Part shown: positions 8,351 through 19,155 of the stretch, piece by piece
Layout: the number at the start of each line of letters is the position of its first letter
Position numbering within the stretch: position 1 is the stretch's first letter
NCBI GenBank assembly: GCA_023666645.1
Contig: JAMPBP010000002.1
Span: 54,696-118,695 of the forward strand
Direction: 5' to 3'
Source: Clostridiales bacterium
GTDB lineage: Bacteria; Bacteroidota; Bacteroidia; Bacteroidales; Muribaculaceae
DNA: 64,000 nucleotides
Notes under the pieces: model-generated
Databases searched by the model: none
What the model saw: the letters and a program-made list of their open reading frames with translations, nothing else
Told to the model about the DNA's origin: nothing
Position numbers and translations under genes: made by a program

Positions 8351-9622
8351 ATGACAATGATGAAAGCAAAACACCTACTGTCAGTCATTACCCTCGTGCT
8401 GTCCTTGACGTCAGTGCCATGGAGTGTTATGGCCGCCGACAACATGACACGCATCTTCAACCCCCGCTTTGCCACCTTGCAGGTGTATGCAGGCGACAAT
8501 GAGCTGAACGATGCAGTGCTGCGGCTCGACGACGATGACAGCCGGCTCACGATTGAATTTGACGAGCTTGCCGACGATGTCCGTTACATGCGCTACAGCA
8601 TCACACACTGCAATGCCGACTGGAAGCCTTCGACACTCGTGGAGAGCGAATATCTCGATGGCTTCAACGAGGGGCATATAGACCAATGGGCTTTTTCCCG
8701 GGCCACCACTGTTCACTATGTGCACTACACAATCACGTTGCCCAACGACCAGATGAAGTTCACCGTTTCCGGCAACTATCTTCTCAAAGTGTGGGACGAG
8801 GGAGACCCCGACCATCAGTTGCTGCAGGCCCGTTTCATGGTAAGCGAGCAGTCGGCGCTACTCTCGGGCAACGTGAGCTCCCGCACCGACATCGACTACA
8901 ACGGTTCTCACCAACAACTGTCGCTACTTGTCGACGCGGGTAAAATCAACGTTCATGACGCCTTCAACGATTTCATTGTCACCATACGTCAGAACGACCG
9001 CGAGGACAACGCGCGAACACTTATCCACCCCTTGCGGCTTCAGGGCGACAAGTTGGTATATGAGCACCAGCCACAACTTATATTTCCCGGCGGCAACGAG
9101 TACCGCAGGTTTGAGAATCTGTCGACACGACACACTGGAATGAACATAGCCGATGTGTCATTCCGCAGCCCATATTATCATGCCGACGTAGCCATCGACC
9201 TTCCAAGGGCAGGATCAACCTATCTCTATGACCAGACACAACACGGCGGTTATGTAGTGAGAGAGTATGACTCAGATGACTCCGACACCGAGGCCGACTA
9301 CGTAGTGACCCATCTCGCACTTTCCATGCCTCGTCTTGAAGGCTGTGACATCTATATCGACGGGGATATCGTCAACCGCAACATGGACGGTACATCGCGC
9401 ATGAACTATAACGACGACACCGGAATGTATGAAAAAGCGCTGTTACTCAAACAAGGCGCCTACAACTACCTGTACCTTGCACGCACACAGGGAAAAAGCG
9501 AGGCATCAACAGCACCCATCGAGGGAGACTACTACAATACAGCCAATGTGTACAGCATCGCGGTCTATCACCGCCGCCCGGGTGAGAGGTACGACCGACT
9601 CGTAGGATATTTCAAATTATGA
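8351..9622 (+). CDS. DUF5103 protein (type IX secretion plug-like)
   Basis: This secreted beta-rich protein of about 423 residues starts with a signal peptide ending near VMAADN. The sequence after it (TRIFNPRFATLQVYAGD, then HCNADW and FMVSEQ) matches the DUF5103 family, whose Flavobacterium member is the Plug that seals the type IX translocon channel. No other type IX component is in this window, so its role here is open. An earlier in-frame ATG at 8330 overlaps the ung stop and would give a long polar n-region; 8351 gives a better signal peptide. The end overlaps the next start by 4 bases. Confidence 0.82.
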   Translation: MTMMKAKHLLSVITLVLSLTSVPWSVMAADNMTRIFNPRFATLQVYAGDNELNDAVLRLDDDDSRLTIEFDELADDVRYMRYSITHCNADWKPSTLVESEYLDGFNEGHIDQWAFSRATTVHYVHYTITLPNDQMKFTVSGNYLLKVWDEGDPDHQLLQARFMVSEQSALLSGNVSSRTDIDYNGSHQQLSLLVDAGKINVHDAFNDFIVTIRQNDREDNARTLIHPLRLQGDKLVYEHQPQLIFPGGNEYRRFENLSTRHTGMNIADVSFRSPYYHADVAIDLPRAGSTYLYDQTQHGGYVVREYDSDDSDTEADYVVTHLALSMPRLEGCDIYIDGDIVNRNMDGTSRMNYNDDTGMYEKALLLKQGAYNYLYLARTQGKSEASTAPIEGDYYNTANVYSIAVYHRRPGERYDRLVGYFKL

Positions 9623-10245
9623 ACAAGGAAACAACCGAGACAGTAATGTTAGAGATAAAGGATACACTGGTGAGCCTTGACCTGGCCGAGCAATACTTCT
9701 GCTGCGACATAGAACAATGCAAGGGAGAATGTTGCATCGAAGGAGATGCCGGCGCACCCGTCACAGAAGCCGAGGCTCAGGAAATAGAAAAACGGCTGCC
9801 ACTGATATGGGATGACATGTCACCGGCAGCACGACGCGAAGTGGAAGAAAACGGTGTGAGCTACATCGATGTCGAGGGTGAACGTGTCACCACTATCGTC
9901 AACGGCCGCGACTGTGCATTCAGTTGCTACGCTCCCGGCGGAGTGTGCATCTGTGCTCTCGACAAAGCATTCAGAGAGGGTCGCAGCACCTGGCGCAAAC
10001 CTATCTCATGCTACCTCTACCCGGTGCGAATCGACGAGTATCCAGGCTTTACCGCTGTCAACTACCACCGATGGAAAATATGCCGCAGCGCCGAGATCAA
10101 TGGTCGCCGACTGGGAATCAGGGCTTATCAATTCCTTAAGGAACCGCTCACCGAGCGTTTTGGCAAAGAATGGTACGATGAACTGAAGCTTGCATGTGAA
10201 GCTTATCTCGAGCAGTATGGAGACTCTCCGAGCGACACACAATGA
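9619..10245 (+). CDS. DUF3109 cysteine-rich protein
   Basis: This 208-residue cytoplasmic protein is of the DUF3109 type, whose function is not known to me. It is rich in cysteines in clustered patterns: FCCDIEQCKGECC near the N-terminus, CAFSCYAPGGVCIC in the middle, then SCYLYPV and the C of WKICRS. This pattern suggests a bound metal or iron-sulfur cluster, as in YkgJ-type proteins. It overlaps the DUF5103 gene by ATGA, so the pair is probably translationally coupled. Confidence 0.85.
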   Translation: MNKETTETVMLEIKDTLVSLDLAEQYFCCDIEQCKGECCIEGDAGAPVTEAEAQEIEKRLPLIWDDMSPAARREVEENGVSYIDVEGERVTTIVNGRDCAFSCYAPGGVCICALDKAFREGRSTWRKPISCYLYPVRIDEYPGFTAVNYHRWKICRSAEINGRRLGIRAYQFLKEPLTERFGKEWYDELKLACEAYLEQYGDSPSDTQ

Positions 10246-10290
10246 GAACAACCAGCCTCTAAGAGAGCGCGTTTAATAACACAGAGCATA

Positions 10291-11196
10291 ATGATCAACG
10301 ACAGCATTGAAGGAATCAAACGGTTCTCCATTAAAGTGGGGAAAACTCTCGTACACTTCTCTCACAAAGGTATCAGAGTGAAACCGCGCTACAGGCTGCA
10401 ACTTATCGACGATAGCCGCATGTCGACACTATGGAGTTTCAAAGGCACACGCCCGCGCATGCTCCTTGCCGCCACCGTGGCATTCTTAGCTGTGACATTC
10501 ATCGGCGCAGCACTCATAAGCGTCACTCCGCTGCGCACTCTACTGCCAGGATATCTGAAACGCTCACAGAGGTCAGAAATGACCGAGATGTCCACACGGG
10601 TCGACTCCCTGTCACATCTTGCCGCCGTCAACAACATGTACCTCGACAACATGGTAGCCATACTCAATGATGAGATCGACCTTGACAGCATTCAGCGACT
10701 ATATAACGACTCCATCAACAAATTGCAGCTACCGGTTGACTCGCTGCTGGGCACAAGCAGTGCTGAGCGGGATTTCGTAAGGCGTCATGAACAACGGGAG
10801 CGCTTCAACGTATCTGTACTTTCACCTGTTGCAGCCGAGGGCATGGTATTCTACGCTCCCGTGAACAATATGATAGCCATGTCACAGGAACCATCAGGGC
10901 GCATCAATTACCAGCTGGGGGCCTCGAGTCCGGTTTCAGCAATTTACCGGGGTACTGTCATAGACAATTACTATACACCGGGCAAAGGATATACCCTGGT
11001 ACTCCAGCATCCCAATAACTTCATATCCCGCTACAGTGGCATCGCCACTACCATGGTGCAACGGGGAGACAAAATCAATGCCGGCACACGCCTGGGACTA
11101 TCATCGGCCGGAAACGACATGGAACGCATTCCCGTGTCGATTGAAATGTGGTACAACGGGTCACAACTCGACCCTTCAATATATATAGGACAATGA
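10291..11196 (+). CDS. LytM/M23-like membrane protein, catalytically degenerate
   Basis: This 301-residue protein has a cytoplasmic stretch of about 56 residues, one membrane helix (about 57-79), a helical linker, and an M23/LytM-like domain from about residue 186. The domain keeps the fold signature (FYAPVNNMIA, ASSPVSAIYRGTV, GYTLVLQHPNN, SRYSGI, RGDKINAG) but the zinc ligands are gone: the HxxxD site is absent and the usual LHFE ends as VSIEMW. It is therefore probably a non-enzymatic LytM factor that regulates other cell-wall hydrolases, as EnvC and NlpD do. It overlaps tsaD by ATGA. Confidence 0.8.
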   Translation: MINDSIEGIKRFSIKVGKTLVHFSHKGIRVKPRYRLQLIDDSRMSTLWSFKGTRPRMLLAATVAFLAVTFIGAALISVTPLRTLLPGYLKRSQRSEMTEMSTRVDSLSHLAAVNNMYLDNMVAILNDEIDLDSIQRLYNDSINKLQLPVDSLLGTSSAERDFVRRHEQRERFNVSVLSPVAAEGMVFYAPVNNMIAMSQEPSGRINYQLGASSPVSAIYRGTVIDNYYTPGKGYTLVLQHPNNFISRYSGIATTMVQRGDKINAGTRLGLSSAGNDMERIPVSIEMWYNGSQLDPSIYIGQ

Positions 11197-12209
11197 GCAC
11201 AATAATACTTGGAATAGAATCATCGTGTGACGACACCAGCGCAGCTGTAATCAGCGACGGGCTGCTGCTGAGCAATGTGATAGCGTCGCAGAAAGTGCAT
11301 GAGGAATATGGTGGTGTGGTTCCAGAGCTGGCCTCACGAGCCCACCAGCAGAATATTGTCCCCGTGGTCGACACTGCCCTTAAACGTGCAGGTATCGACA
11401 AGTCTCAACTCAGTGCCATTGCTTTCACACGCGGCCCCGGCCTTTTGGGCTCACTGCTCGTGGGAACATCTTTTGCCAAAGGTCTGTCACTGGGATTGCG
11501 CATTCCGATCGTCGATGTGAACCACCTGCACGGACATGTACTGAGCCATTTCGTAAAAACCTCGCCCGACGACAAAGTTCCTGAGTTTCCATTCCTGTGT
11601 CTCCTCATCTCGGGAGGCAACTCTCAGATTGTACTTGTAAAAAGCTACAACGAAATGGAAATCCTGGGACAGACTATCGATGACGCTGCCGGAGAGGCCT
11701 TTGACAAGTGTGCCAAGGTGATGGGACTCCCCTACCCCGGAGGCCCACATATCGACCGTCTGGCCGCTGAGGGCAACCCCAAAAAGTTCAAATTCGCCAA
11801 GCCTCACACTCCCGCTCTTGACTACAGTTTCAGCGGACTCAAGACTTCATTCCTCTATACACTGCGTGATGAAGTGAAAAAAGATCCCGATTTCATTATC
11901 AACAATATGGCCGACCTTGCGGCATCACTTCAAGCCACAATCATCGACATTCTGCTCGACAAACTTGACAAGGCAGTAAAACAGACCGGTGTAAAGACCG
12001 TTGCCATAGGAGGTGGTGTATCGGCCAATTCGGGCGTGAGGACAGCAATCGCCGACTATTGTTCCAATCATCATCTCACAGCGTTCATTCCACAACGGGC
12101 ATTCACAACCGACAATGCCGCCATGGTAGCTATCGCCGGCTACTACAAATACCTCGACAAGCAATTCTGCCCCTATGATGCGGCACCATTCGCACGTGTC
12201 ACTATGTGA
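11193..12209 (+). CDS. tsaD: tRNA N6-threonylcarbamoyladenosine transferase subunit TsaD
   Basis: TsaD transfers the threonylcarbamoyl group from threonylcarbamoyl-AMP to A37 of ANN-decoding tRNAs, working with TsaB and TsaE. The 338-residue protein begins GIESSCDDTS, has the metal site His111 and His115 in HLHGH, and the nucleotide-binding stretches LLISGGNSQ and AIGGGVSANSG. An upstream in-frame start at 11148 would add 15 residues inside the previous gene. ATG 11193 is preferred because it gives the standard N-terminus and a 4-base overlap. The partner subunits are not in the window. Confidence 0.97.
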   Translation: MSTIILGIESSCDDTSAAVISDGLLLSNVIASQKVHEEYGGVVPELASRAHQQNIVPVVDTALKRAGIDKSQLSAIAFTRGPGLLGSLLVGTSFAKGLSLGLRIPIVDVNHLHGHVLSHFVKTSPDDKVPEFPFLCLLISGGNSQIVLVKSYNEMEILGQTIDDAAGEAFDKCAKVMGLPYPGGPHIDRLAAEGNPKKFKFAKPHTPALDYSFSGLKTSFLYTLRDEVKKDPDFIINNMADLAASLQATIIDILLDKLDKAVKQTGVKTVAIGGGVSANSGVRTAIADYCSNHHLTAFIPQRAFTTDNAAMVAIAGYYKYLDKQFCPYDAAPFARVTM

Positions 12210-12266
12210 CAATCACCCGTACGAATTCAACCCCGAACAAGAAGGGCTTAGCCAAGAATAACACAT

Positions 12267-13496
12267 ATGAGAGTCTCAATCATAGCAATAGGCGACGAGT
12301 TGCTGCTTGGCAATATCGTCGACACCAACACTCCGTTTATGGCATCGCTTATTGATGCCAGCAACTGGCAACTCGTCCATTCCTGTCAAGTTCACGACGA
12401 ACCGTGCGACATTCTCTTTGCCATCAAGGAAGCCATGCGACGCAGCGATGTCGTCCTCACCACAGGCGGACTCGGTCCCACCAAAGACGACATAACCAAA
12501 CAGGTGATGTGTGAATACTTCGGCGGCAAGCTGATCCATAACGACGATGTGGCCGCCCATGTAGAGCGCATATTTTCCGACCGTGGTCTGCCCATGAATG
12601 CCCTCACAGCGTCCCAGGCCATGGTCCCCGACAGCTGCATGGTGATACCCAATGCCACAGGCACGGCTCCCGTGATGTGGTTTGAGAAGGAAGGGAAAGT
12701 GCTCGTCTCGATGCCCGGTGTGCCTCGCGAGATGCGCTACACCTTCACACGCGAGGTTCTGCCCCGCCTTCGGGCGCTCAACAACAGCAAGGAGAGCGTG
12801 ATGCACCATCGCTACTTCCTGCTTGAAGGGATAAGTGAGAGCGCCGTCGACACAATGCTCAGCAACGATGATGCTCCGGAAGCATTGCACTCGATACACA
12901 AAGCCTATCTCCCCCAGACCGGATATCTCAAGATAAGACTCGACAGCACCGATGAGGGAATCATCAACCGGGCCTCCCGGGAAATGGAGCAGCTACTGGG
13001 TCAATACATCTTCGCCCGGGAAGATGTCACTCCGGCCGAAGCTCTCATAGACCGTCTGAAAGCGACCTCGCTCAAAGTATCAAGCGCCGAGAGCTGCACC
13101 GGTGGTAACATTGCCCACATGATAACCTCGGTAGCCGGCAGCTCGGCAGTTTACAACGGCTCAGTTGTTTCCTACAGCAATGATATGAAAATAGAAACCC
13201 TCGGCGTGAGCCGCTCCATAATCGACACACTGGGCGCCGTAAGTGAACCTGTAGCCCAAGCCATGGCCCAGGGTGTAGCCAATATCGCCCACACAGAGTG
13301 TGCCATATCGACGAGTGGAATCGCCGGGCCTGGAGGAGCGACTCCCGGCAAACCGGTAGGCACCGTGTGCATCGGAGTCAAGAGCCCCTTTTCATGCATC
13401 GCAGCCACCTACCATTTCACCGGCAACCGGGCCGAAGTGATCGAGCGGGCATCAATCAAAGCAATCATATTGTTACTACGCCAACTTTCAAATTAA
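12267..13496 (+). CDS. cinA: CinA family protein (two-domain)
   Basis: This 409-residue, full-length CinA has an N-terminal MoaB-like COG1058 domain (IAIGDELLLG, TTGGLGPTKDD, VSMPGVPREM) and a C-terminal amidase domain from about residue 255 with SSAESCTGG and TSGIAGPGG. The C-terminal domain hydrolyses nicotinamide mononucleotide to nicotinate mononucleotide in characterised members; the N-terminal domain is an ADP-ribose pyrophosphatase in some. Together this suggests pyridine-nucleotide salvage. It is the last gene before the nuo promoter. No terminator is obvious after it. Confidence 0.92.
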   Translation: MRVSIIAIGDELLLGNIVDTNTPFMASLIDASNWQLVHSCQVHDEPCDILFAIKEAMRRSDVVLTTGGLGPTKDDITKQVMCEYFGGKLIHNDDVAAHVERIFSDRGLPMNALTASQAMVPDSCMVIPNATGTAPVMWFEKEGKVLVSMPGVPREMRYTFTREVLPRLRALNNSKESVMHHRYFLLEGISESAVDTMLSNDDAPEALHSIHKAYLPQTGYLKIRLDSTDEGIINRASREMEQLLGQYIFAREDVTPAEALIDRLKATSLKVSSAESCTGGNIAHMITSVAGSSAVYNGSVVSYSNDMKIETLGVSRSIIDTLGAVSEPVAQAMAQGVANIAHTECAISTSGIAGPGGATPGKPVGTVCIGVKSPFSCIAATYHFTGNRAEVIERASIKAIILLLRQLSN

Positions 13497-13554
13497 TAGA
13501 TAGCGTGGTTTAAAATAAATTTATGTAAAAAGTGTGATAAAAGAAAAAAAATCT

Positions 13555-13562
13555 TAACTTTG
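13555..13562 (+). promoter_or_regulatory. -7 element of the nuo-atp operon
   Basis: TAACTTTG matches TAnnTTTG exactly. Upstream, TGTG at 13533-13536 with an 18-base gap is a weak -33 candidate. It is the only consensus -7 element I found between cinA and nuoA, giving a leader of about 115 bases. Confidence 0.65.
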
Positions 13563-13582
13563 CACTCGTAAACTGAGCCAAA

Positions 13583-13633
13583 ACACACGCCACCTGATTT
13601 TATCAAAGTGATAATTAGGGCATTGACGTGTGT
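13583..13633 (+). promoter_or_regulatory. Structured leader of the nuo-atp operon
   Basis: ACACACG (13583-13589) can pair with CGTGTGT (13627-13633), enclosing a smaller hairpin TTATC/GATAA (13600-13604 with 13610-13614). No terminator T-run follows. It matches no riboswitch class I know. A regulatory role is possible but unproven. Confidence 0.4.
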
Positions 13634-13683
13634 GCGCGTGTTACATGACTGAAATATTGAAAGAAAAGAAATATATATAATAT

Positions 13684-14064
13684 ATGATAACATCAGCAAT
13701 ATTCGGAATTTCCAACAACGCACTGCTTGCTGTTGTTGCCTTGCTGACGGGTGTGTCGCTCGTAGCACTGGCAATGTGGATAGCGGGACTCATCTCCCCC
13801 CGTTCGTTTAACCCCCAGAAAGGTGAAGCCTATGAATGTGGTATCCCCACTCGCGGTTCTTCCATGACCCGCTTCAGTGTGGGATATTATTTATTTGCAA
13901 TCCTCTTCTTGATGTTTGATGTCGAGACCGTCTTCCTGTATCCCTGGGCGGTACAAATGCGCTCACTTGGTGTAGCCGGACTCACCAGCATCGCAGTGTT
14001 TTTCGGAATTTTAGTGCTGGGACTTGTATACGCCTGGCGGAAAGGAGCTCTTGAATGGAAGTAA
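13684..14064 (+). CDS. nuoA: NADH-quinone oxidoreductase subunit A
   Basis: This is a small membrane subunit of respiratory complex I. The 126 residues form three membrane helices, with the conserved cysteine loop GEAYECGIPTRGS and the acidic FDVETVFLYPW motif on helix 2, both diagnostic. It is the first gene of the complex I cluster and overlaps nuoB by 10 bases, so translation is probably coupled. The ATG at 13684 follows an AT-rich tract without a Shine-Dalgarno sequence. Confidence 0.96.
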   Translation: MITSAIFGISNNALLAVVALLTGVSLVALAMWIAGLISPRSFNPQKGEAYECGIPTRGSSMTRFSVGYYLFAILFLMFDVETVFLYPWAVQMRSLGVAGLTSIAVFFGILVLGLVYAWRKGALEWK

Positions 14065-14681
14065 CAACCAAAAGCATGCCTTACGAGGCGTGGAAAGATA
14101 ACGAGTACATAGAGAATCTCGTTGAGGAACTGCGTGCCCAAGGCACCAACGTGCTTGTAGGCTCGCTCGACAAGCTCATCAACTGGGGCCGAAGCAACTC
14201 GCTGTGGCCATTGACCTTTGCCACCAGTTGCTGTGGTATTGAATTTGTGTCGCTCGGTGCTGCCCGCTTTGACATGGCACGCTTCGGCTGGGAGGTTGCT
14301 CGTTCGTCGCCACGCCAGGCCGACTTCATGATGGTGGCCGGAACGATAGTCAACCGCATGGTGCCCGTGTTCCGTCGTCTTTATGACCAGCTTGCTGAGC
14401 CTAAATATGTAATCGCATGCGGTGGCTGCGCTATCTCAGGCGGTCCATTCCGCAATTCATATCATGTTGCCAAAGGCATCGAGGATATCGTTCCCGTCGA
14501 TGTTTTTGTACCTGGATGTCCTCCATGTCCCGAAGCTATGATATATGGTATCATGCAGTTGTCGAGAAAAGTCAAAGTCGAGCGTTTCTTCGGTGGTGTA
14601 AACCGTCAGGAAAAGCAGCAGGAATTTGTCGATAAGCACCCGATGGCCAAGGAAGCCGAGGAGATTATCAACGGTAAATAA
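14055..14681 (+). CDS. nuoB: NADH-quinone oxidoreductase subunit B
   Basis: This peripheral subunit of complex I carries cluster N2, the last iron-sulfur centre before quinone. The 208 residues include the adjacent ligand cysteines in TSCCGIEF, a third in CGGCAISGG and the fourth in VPGCPPCPEA, so the cluster site is complete. It is slightly longer than many NuoB proteins because of a charged C-terminal tail. It overlaps nuoA and lies 94 bases before the fused nuoCD gene. Confidence 0.97.
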   Translation: MEVTTKSMPYEAWKDNEYIENLVEELRAQGTNVLVGSLDKLINWGRSNSLWPLTFATSCCGIEFVSLGAARFDMARFGWEVARSSPRQADFMMVAGTIVNRMVPVFRRLYDQLAEPKYVIACGGCAISGGPFRNSYHVAKGIEDIVPVDVFVPGCPPCPEAMIYGIMQLSRKVKVERFFGGVNRQEKQQEFVDKHPMAKEAEEIINGK

Positions 14682-14775
14682 ATCCCTGCACAGACAGATC
14701 TTCACGACAGGAGGCTTAGAAATAAAGAATCCTAAAAGAAAACCTAACAAAGAAACCATTCACACAATATAACTC

Positions 14776-16398
14776 ATGGCAACAATCACGGAAAATATCA
14801 CCGCACACTTTCCTGAGGCAACAATAGAGAATGCCGACGTGCAGCTGATAAATATCCCCGATGCAAAGCTTCATGACCTGATGTCGGCACTGCGCGACGA
14901 GTATGGCTATGACTTTTTGATTACCATCGTGGGAGTAGACCGCGTCGAGAGCCTTGGCGCCATCTATTTCCTCAGTTCTACCGCTACAAATGAAGTAATT
15001 TCAATACAGGCATCTACCACCGACCGTGAAAATCCCGTTCTCACCTCTGTAGCCGATCTTTGGTCGATAGCTACAATATACGAGCGCGAGATTTTCGATT
15101 TCTATGGTATCAAGTTCCTGAACAACCCCGACATGCGCCGCATGTTCCTGAGCATCGATTGGGTAGGTTACCCACTGCGCAAGGACTACGACAACTCTCC
15201 CGCCAACAACGCCCCATCGACCGAAAACGAGCGTCAGAGCGATATGACTCAGGTATATACCCGCAATGAGGAGGGTAAAGTGGTGTGTGAGGAAAAAGCT
15301 ATTTTCCAACCCGACGACTTTGTTGTCAACATAGGCCCGCAGCACCCCGCCACTCACGGTGTGCTACGTTTCCGCACAGCTATCGACGGTGAGATTATCA
15401 AGAAAATCGATGTATACATGGGCTACATACACCGTGGTATCGAGAAACTGTGCGAGAACCTGCAATACCAGCAGACACTCCACTTCACCGACCGTATGGA
15501 CTATTTCTCGGCCCACAACTATCACCACGGTCTGTGCCTGTGCATAGAGCGCGCCGCCGGCATCGAAGTGCCCCGCCGTGCACAGTACATACGCGTGATT
15601 ATGGACGAGCTGTCACGTATCGCTTCCCACTGTCTCTTCTTCGGCACCTACTGCATGGACCTCGGAGCCACAACAATGCTTTTCTACACCCTGCGTGTTA
15701 GAGAACAGATTCTCGACATCATGAAGAAGACATGCGGAGCCCGCATGACATTCAACTACGACTGCATCGGCGGTGTGATAGCCGACATAGATCCCGACTT
15801 TGTGAAGGACGTCAAGGAACTTCTCGCAGTGTTGCCTGCCAACCTTAAGGAGTATAACAAGCTCTTTGTAGGCAATGTCATCGCCGAGGGACGTCTTGAG
15901 AAAATGGGAGTGATGAGCAAACAGCATGCCATCGACTGGGGTGTAACAGGTCCTTCAGGACGTGCATCAGGCTGGGCATGTGATGTGCGCAAGACCCACC
16001 CCTACAGCATTTATCCCGAGATTGAATTTGACGAGATTGTGATGACCGAGGGCGACTCCATGGCACGATTCAAATGCCGCATGCTTGAGATCGAGCAGAG
16101 CGCACGAATCATCGAGCAGCTCATCGACAATATCCCCGAAGGTGACTACGTAGCCAAGGTTCCCAAGGTGCTCAAGCTCCCTGTAGGCCACTGGTTCCAG
16201 CTTGTGGAAGGTTGCCGCGGCCTGTTTGGCGTGTACATCGAGAGCGACGGCGGTACAAGCCCTGTGCGCATGAAGTTCGCCACACCGTCACTGAACCTTG
16301 CTGCCGTAACCGACTCGATAACATCAGGCAATAAGATTGCCGACCTTATCACAATCGCCGGTTCGCTCGACTACATCGTTCCCGACATGGACCGCTAA
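14776..16398 (+). CDS. nuoCD: NADH-quinone oxidoreductase fused subunits C/D
   Basis: This 540-residue fusion joins NuoC (about 1-150, with YEREIFDFYGI and PLRKDY) to NuoD (about 175-540, beginning GPQHPATHGVLRF and carrying YIHRGIEKLCE). NuoD forms the quinone-binding cavity together with NuoB. The fusion occurs in several bacterial lineages, including E. coli and Bacteroidales. The C-terminus is intact (DYIVPDMDR). It sits between nuoB and nuoH with short gaps, in the usual order. Confidence 0.97.
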   Translation: MATITENITAHFPEATIENADVQLINIPDAKLHDLMSALRDEYGYDFLITIVGVDRVESLGAIYFLSSTATNEVISIQASTTDRENPVLTSVADLWSIATIYEREIFDFYGIKFLNNPDMRRMFLSIDWVGYPLRKDYDNSPANNAPSTENERQSDMTQVYTRNEEGKVVCEEKAIFQPDDFVVNIGPQHPATHGVLRFRTAIDGEIIKKIDVYMGYIHRGIEKLCENLQYQQTLHFTDRMDYFSAHNYHHGLCLCIERAAGIEVPRRAQYIRVIMDELSRIASHCLFFGTYCMDLGATTMLFYTLRVREQILDIMKKTCGARMTFNYDCIGGVIADIDPDFVKDVKELLAVLPANLKEYNKLFVGNVIAEGRLEKMGVMSKQHAIDWGVTGPSGRASGWACDVRKTHPYSIYPEIEFDEIVMTEGDSMARFKCRMLEIEQSARIIEQLIDNIPEGDYVAKVPKVLKLPVGHWFQLVEGCRGLFGVYIESDGGTSPVRMKFATPSLNLAAVTDSITSGNKIADLITIAGSLDYIVPDMDR

Positions 16399-16459
16399 AA
16401 AGGAACATCACAAAAGCCAATCAATCTCACACGAATAGACAATACATACAAAACCAATC

Positions 16460-17566
16460 ATGGAGACAACATTTGATTTCTCTACTATAACTCAATGGTT
16501 TAACAACCTGTTACTAGGCTGGGGGCTCGCTCCCTGGCTGGTGACCACCATCGAGTGTGTACTCGTGGGTGTAGGAATATTGCTGCTTTATGCATTGCTG
16601 GCTCTTTTCTACATCTATTTTGAGCGCAAGATATGTGCGTTCATACAATGCCGCCTTGGTCCTAACCGTGTAGGTCCATGGGGTTTGTTGCAGAGCTTCG
16701 CCGACATGTTCAAGATTCTGATCAAGGAGCTCATTCATCTTAACCATATCGACCGCTTCCTGTTTGCCCTGGCTCCCTATCTGGTGATCATCGCTTCTGT
16801 AATGGCATTCTCAGTATTGCCATGGGGTCCCGGCCTGCAGATTATCGACTTCAACATTGGCATCTTCTTCCTGATTGCCGTATCATCGATAGGCGTGCTG
16901 GGTATCCTGCTTGCCGGCTGGTCGTCCAACAATAAATTCACACTCATCGGTGCAATGCGTTCCGGAGCTCAGATGATCAGCTACGAGCTGTCAATCGGGC
17001 TGTCGGTAATAACGATGGTTGCATTGGCCGGCACAATGAATGTTGTTGAGATAGTCGAGGCTCAGGATAACCTATGGTTTATCTTTGCAGGACATGTTCC
17101 GGCCATCATAGCTTTTGTGATATACATGATTGCCGGTACAGCTGAGACCAACCGTGGTCCCTTTGACCTTCCCGAGGCAGAGAGCGAGCTCACCGCCGGA
17201 TACCACACTGAGTATTCAGGCATACACTTCGGTTTCTTCTATCTGGCCGAGTATCTGAACCTCTTCATCGTGGGTGGTGTCGCCGCACTGCTGTTCTTTG
17301 GTGGTTGGATGCCTCTTCACATTCCGGGGTGGGATAGCTTCAACCACATCATGAACTACATTCCCGGCATCGTTTGGTTCCTTGGAAAGGCTGTGGTATT
17401 GTCGGCAATCATCATTTGGTTCAAATGGACATTCCCCCGTCTGCGCATAGACCAACTGCTCACACTCGAGTGGAAATATCTCCTTCCCATCAACCTGTTC
17501 AACCTGGCCCTGATGGTAATGATCGTGATATGCGGCTGGTATGTCGAGTGGCCTGCCATCAACTGA
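16460..17566 (+). CDS. nuoH: NADH-quinone oxidoreductase subunit H
   Basis: This membrane subunit of complex I joins the hydrophilic arm to the proton-pumping arm and lines the quinone channel. The 368 residues hold about eight or nine membrane helices. Diagnostic stretches are [20 protein letters not shown] and [20 protein letters not shown]. In a typical cluster nuoI would follow; here the next gene is atpD after 62 bases, with no terminator or consensus promoter in the gap. This is the left junction of the nested arrangement. Confidence 0.97.
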   Translation: METTFDFSTITQWFNNLLLGWGLAPWLVTTIECVLVGVGILLLYALLALFYIYFERKICAFIQCRLGPNRVGPWGLLQSFADMFKILIKELIHLNHIDRFLFALAPYLVIIASVMAFSVLPWGPGLQIIDFNIGIFFLIAVSSIGVLGILLAGWSSNNKFTLIGAMRSGAQMISYELSIGLSVITMVALAGTMNVVEIVEAQDNLWFIFAGHVPAIIAFVIYMIAGTAETNRGPFDLPEAESELTAGYHTEYSGIHFGFFYLAEYLNLFIVGGVAALLFFGGWMPLHIPGWDSFNHIMNYIPGIVWFLGKAVVLSAIIIWFKWTFPRLRIDQLLTLEWKYLLPINLFNLALMVMIVICGWYVEWPAIN

Positions 17567-17619
17567 TAAAGAGTCCTGGAACATAAAACAACAGAACGAA
17601 AAAAGACATCTCAACATAA

Positions 17620-19131
<1,512 letters not shown>

Positions 19132-19155
19132 TATAAAATAAAATACACTGGCACA

